Of a stretch of 64,000 nt of DNA, positions 62,031 through 64,000 are shown piece by piece. The DNA is from Phorcus lineatus (lineage: Eukaryota > Mollusca > Gastropoda > Trochida > Trochidae), in contig OV121082.1 in the NCBI GenBank assembly GCA_921293015.1, positions 46,644,971 to 46,708,970 on the forward strand, written 5' to 3'. The notes under the pieces were generated by a model that worked only from the letters and a program-made list of their open reading frames with translations, was not told the origin of the DNA and ran no database searches. Position numbers and translations under genes: made by a program. The first letter of the stretch is position 1. Every line of letters starts with the position of its first letter.

Positions 62031-62945
62031 CAACTGCGTAACGAAAGTTTGTTCGCTTTCCACTGCATCGTAATGCAAATATGATTTAATTTGGGTTTAG
62101 TTTGGACGTCAATAAAATAACTTCAGCAAAACTGACAAAGGATCACCCATTGTCTGAACTGAAATGAACTTTATTTACACTCAGGCCGCAAGCAGCGGCA
62201 TATGAGGATATACATTACACATATATGCAAAATATACAATTTGCTTTATAATATGATGTACAATAATGTATTCGAAAGACCTATATACATATGAAGGCAT
62301 GATACAAATGATAGGCAAATATATAAAACAAAGATATACATGATGAATATGATGGTATTTAAGGTAAAAATTCCTGGCGGCATTTTTTAAAAACTTTTAA
62401 GATAACGTTACCGAACAGGGCTATTTTTCTTAATGTACCTATCCTTTAACTATTAAATAATTTCTTCATTTGTGTGAAAAAGCCATTCTTGAACTGATTT
62501 AGGGGTCGTCTGTTCTCTCGTGCAAAACTTAGAATTTTGGGTGTTATTTTCGAAATTTATTTTGATAATTTTGTAATAAAATGTTCCATATCGACTCTCT
62601 GAGAAGAAAACCAGCACAATCACATTGACTTAGTGCAAAGGAACAAACATGACTAATTTTCAAAGCACTTGATAACTTATAACGGATTTTGTTGAGAAAA
62701 ATAAAAATTAGTGTTTTCGAAATATTGACCGCTGGTCACTTCAATGACCTGCCAAAACTGTAACGGTTAATTGTTGGGTATGGTAATCATTTGCCTTAAA
62801 AAGTGATGTTCTGCACATCTGTATTAAAACTTCAACATCTTACGTTTCCTTTTCGCAATGCTAAGGTAGCTCAAAGGCATCTCAAATAACATGATACTTG
62901 CACTGGTATAAACAATTATGTGAACAAAATTTTGATATGGAGCTG
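62031..62945 (+). mobile_element. TA-flanked MITE, copy 2, with a nested insertion
   Basis: The end sequences CAACTGCGTAACGAAAGTTT and, in reverse, CAGCTCCATATCAAAATTTT both abut TA. The interior matches the 19499 copy block by block: 'gacgtcaat.aaat.acttc', 'aaaactgacaaaggatcacc', 'cattcttgaact', 'ctctcgtgcaaaa', 'aatgttc.atatcgactctc'. About 318 bp of unrelated DNA interrupts it at 62153-62470. Confidence 0.8.
62153..62470 (-). mobile_element. insertion inside MITE copy 2, probably a retroelement 3' end
   Basis: The stretch is absent from the sister copy. Read on the minus strand it ends with AATAAAGTTCATTTCAGTTC, a tail like those of many LINE or SINE 3' ends, so a minus-orientation, 5'-truncated retroelement is likely. 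No coding frame and no clear target duplication were seen. Confidence 0.55.
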
Positions 62946-63627
62946 TATGTTATATTGAATAGAAACCTCTGGAAAAAGTGGTATAAATAGTTTGCTTGAA
63001 TGGTTAGAAACACAGTTTTGTCATAGATGGTGAATCATCAGACTTGATATACATGGTAGGGGTCAGTCTGAGGGTCACTGCTATTCTTTGATATGATTAA
63101 TTATATGAATCAAATATATCAAATATGGCAACACAATTATTATTCGATCATCTGATGTCAGAACATCAGTGTATATAGATATAGAATATCGGATATTAGA
63201 TTGAGATGATAAGTTGAATTTAAAGCCATTTTGGATCCAACAAAAACTCTAACAACGTTTTCTCAAGCAAGTAAAACCCTTTTCACCTTTACCGAAAGAG
63301 CTGAATGGATTTCAAGTAAATGACGTGCGTTTAAATTATTTTTGAAGTATAAATCTTCAAAAAGTAGATATTTGTTGAATTAATCATAACCTTAATCTAT
63401 TTACCTCTCTGTCTCAGTTCAGTTATAACAAATTAACAATGTCAAAAAGTACCAACGGCTGTATTCAGCTTTATAAAATAATGGTAAAAGATAAAAAAAA
63501 AACCCATCGAATTTAATCATAACTTATTACTTAAGCATAGCCGCCAGAGCTTCATGTTGTACCGAAGACAAACAGTAAATGATTGAAATGCGAACATCAA
63601 CCCTTTTATCTATGTGTTTTCTCAAAA

Positions 63628-63873
63628 CTATAAAAAGCTTGACACTTTTTTGTTCTGAACCCACGCATTGATCAATGATAACAAATCTTTGTTACCTATC
63701 AGAGTTTCAGGATATAGGCCATCCGTAATTTTTGTTTTTCCAAGTTTTTTTGTGAAGAATTCGAAAGTACTATTGATAATGCTTCTCATGTTAATGAAAC
63801 AATAATCGTCGAATGTTTTTGTCGTCAATTTGTGTGCCAAAAAGGTGACACAACTTTTCTTATCTGATAACAC
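63628..63873 (-). other. unassigned open frame overlapping the promoter of the next gene
   Basis: A minus-strand frame of 81 codons with balanced composition lies just upstream of the secreted-protein gene and in the opposite direction. I recognise no domain and see no splice or UTR support. It may be chance or an old exon. Confidence 0.2.
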
Positions 63874-63918
63874 GTGAGAAGATCACACGTGCTCGACCAT
63901 TTGTATTTGTGTATAAAA
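63871..63918 (+). promoter_or_regulatory. TATA promoter with two CACGTG E-boxes
   Basis: TATAAAA (63912-63918) lies about 43 bases before the ATG at 63961. Two perfect CACGTG palindromes lie upstream at 63871-63876 and 63886-63891, 15 bases apart. CACGTG is the canonical site for bHLH-PAS/bHLH-Zip factors (CLOCK, MYC, USF, TFEB families). Binding is inferred. Confidence 0.6.
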
Positions 63919-63960
63919 AAGACGACGCCAACAAAAAAGGAGAAAAATCATTTGGACACG

Positions 63961-63994
63961 ATGAAGACCTTACTGCTTCTTGCGTTGACCATAG
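63961..63994 (+). CDS. first exon of a secreted protein (cut by window end)
   Basis: The ATG is followed by codons for KTLLLLALTI and then a phase-1 donor G|GTATGT (63994/63995). A Lys followed by a Leu-rich stretch is a classic signal peptide start, and a first exon ending within the signal peptide is common in secreted animal proteins. The TATA box is at the expected distance. The mature protein lies outside the window, so the product is unknown. Confidence 0.7.
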
Positions 63995-64000
63995 GTATGT

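Overview
The window is AT-rich animal nuclear DNA, most likely from a lophotrochozoan and plausibly a marine bivalve. It has multi-exon genes with GT..AG introns, a metazoan tRNA-Gly(CCC), tandem paralogous class A GPCR genes and dense repeats. The species guess rests on repeat style and gene content and is an inference.

I support five protein-coding loci. (1) 2275-4791 (+): a six-exon MCRIP2/FAM195-like gene of 138 codons. (2) and (3) 12990-14156 and 25394-26581 (-): two paralogous 7TM receptors about 11 kb apart, each with an uninterrupted coding exon and apparently a 5'UTR intron ending just upstream of the ATG. (4) 39613-49883 (-): a 15-exon SLC5 sodium/solute symporter, closest by eye to the SLC5A8/SLC5A12/SLC5A6 group, whose exon phases join into 666 codons. 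(5) 63961 to the window edge (+): the first exon of a secreted protein behind a TATA box and two CACGTG E-boxes.

The rest is mostly mobile-element and satellite DNA. A piggyBac element (6814-8473) has matched 17-bp terminal repeats and TTAA on both sides, but its transposase is broken and carries a three-unit tandem repeat. An array of the motif ATTGGGCGGAA follows directly (8478-9890). A 5'-truncated LINE (10880-12149) ends in a TTCA microsatellite and is flanked by an unusually long direct repeat. At least three short non-autonomous DNA-transposon families are present: a ~470-bp TTAA family in six copies, all in the same orientation; a TA-flanked family in two copies, one with an insertion inside it; and hAT-type elements, one with a perfect 8-bp target duplication. 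A 232-bp foldback with 46/47 matching arms lies at 21141-21372.

Layout: 1-5.1 kb tRNA and MCRIP2-like gene; 5.5-12.3 kb repeats; 12.9-16 kb GPCR 1; 16-21.4 kb satellites and MITEs; 25.2-28.7 kb GPCR 2; 28.7-39.5 kb mostly non-coding; 39.6-49.9 kb symporter; 50-63.8 kb repeats and non-coding; 63.9 kb onwards the start of a secreted-protein gene. The genes show no sign of acting in one pathway. The only functional grouping is the receptor pair, which looks like a local duplication.
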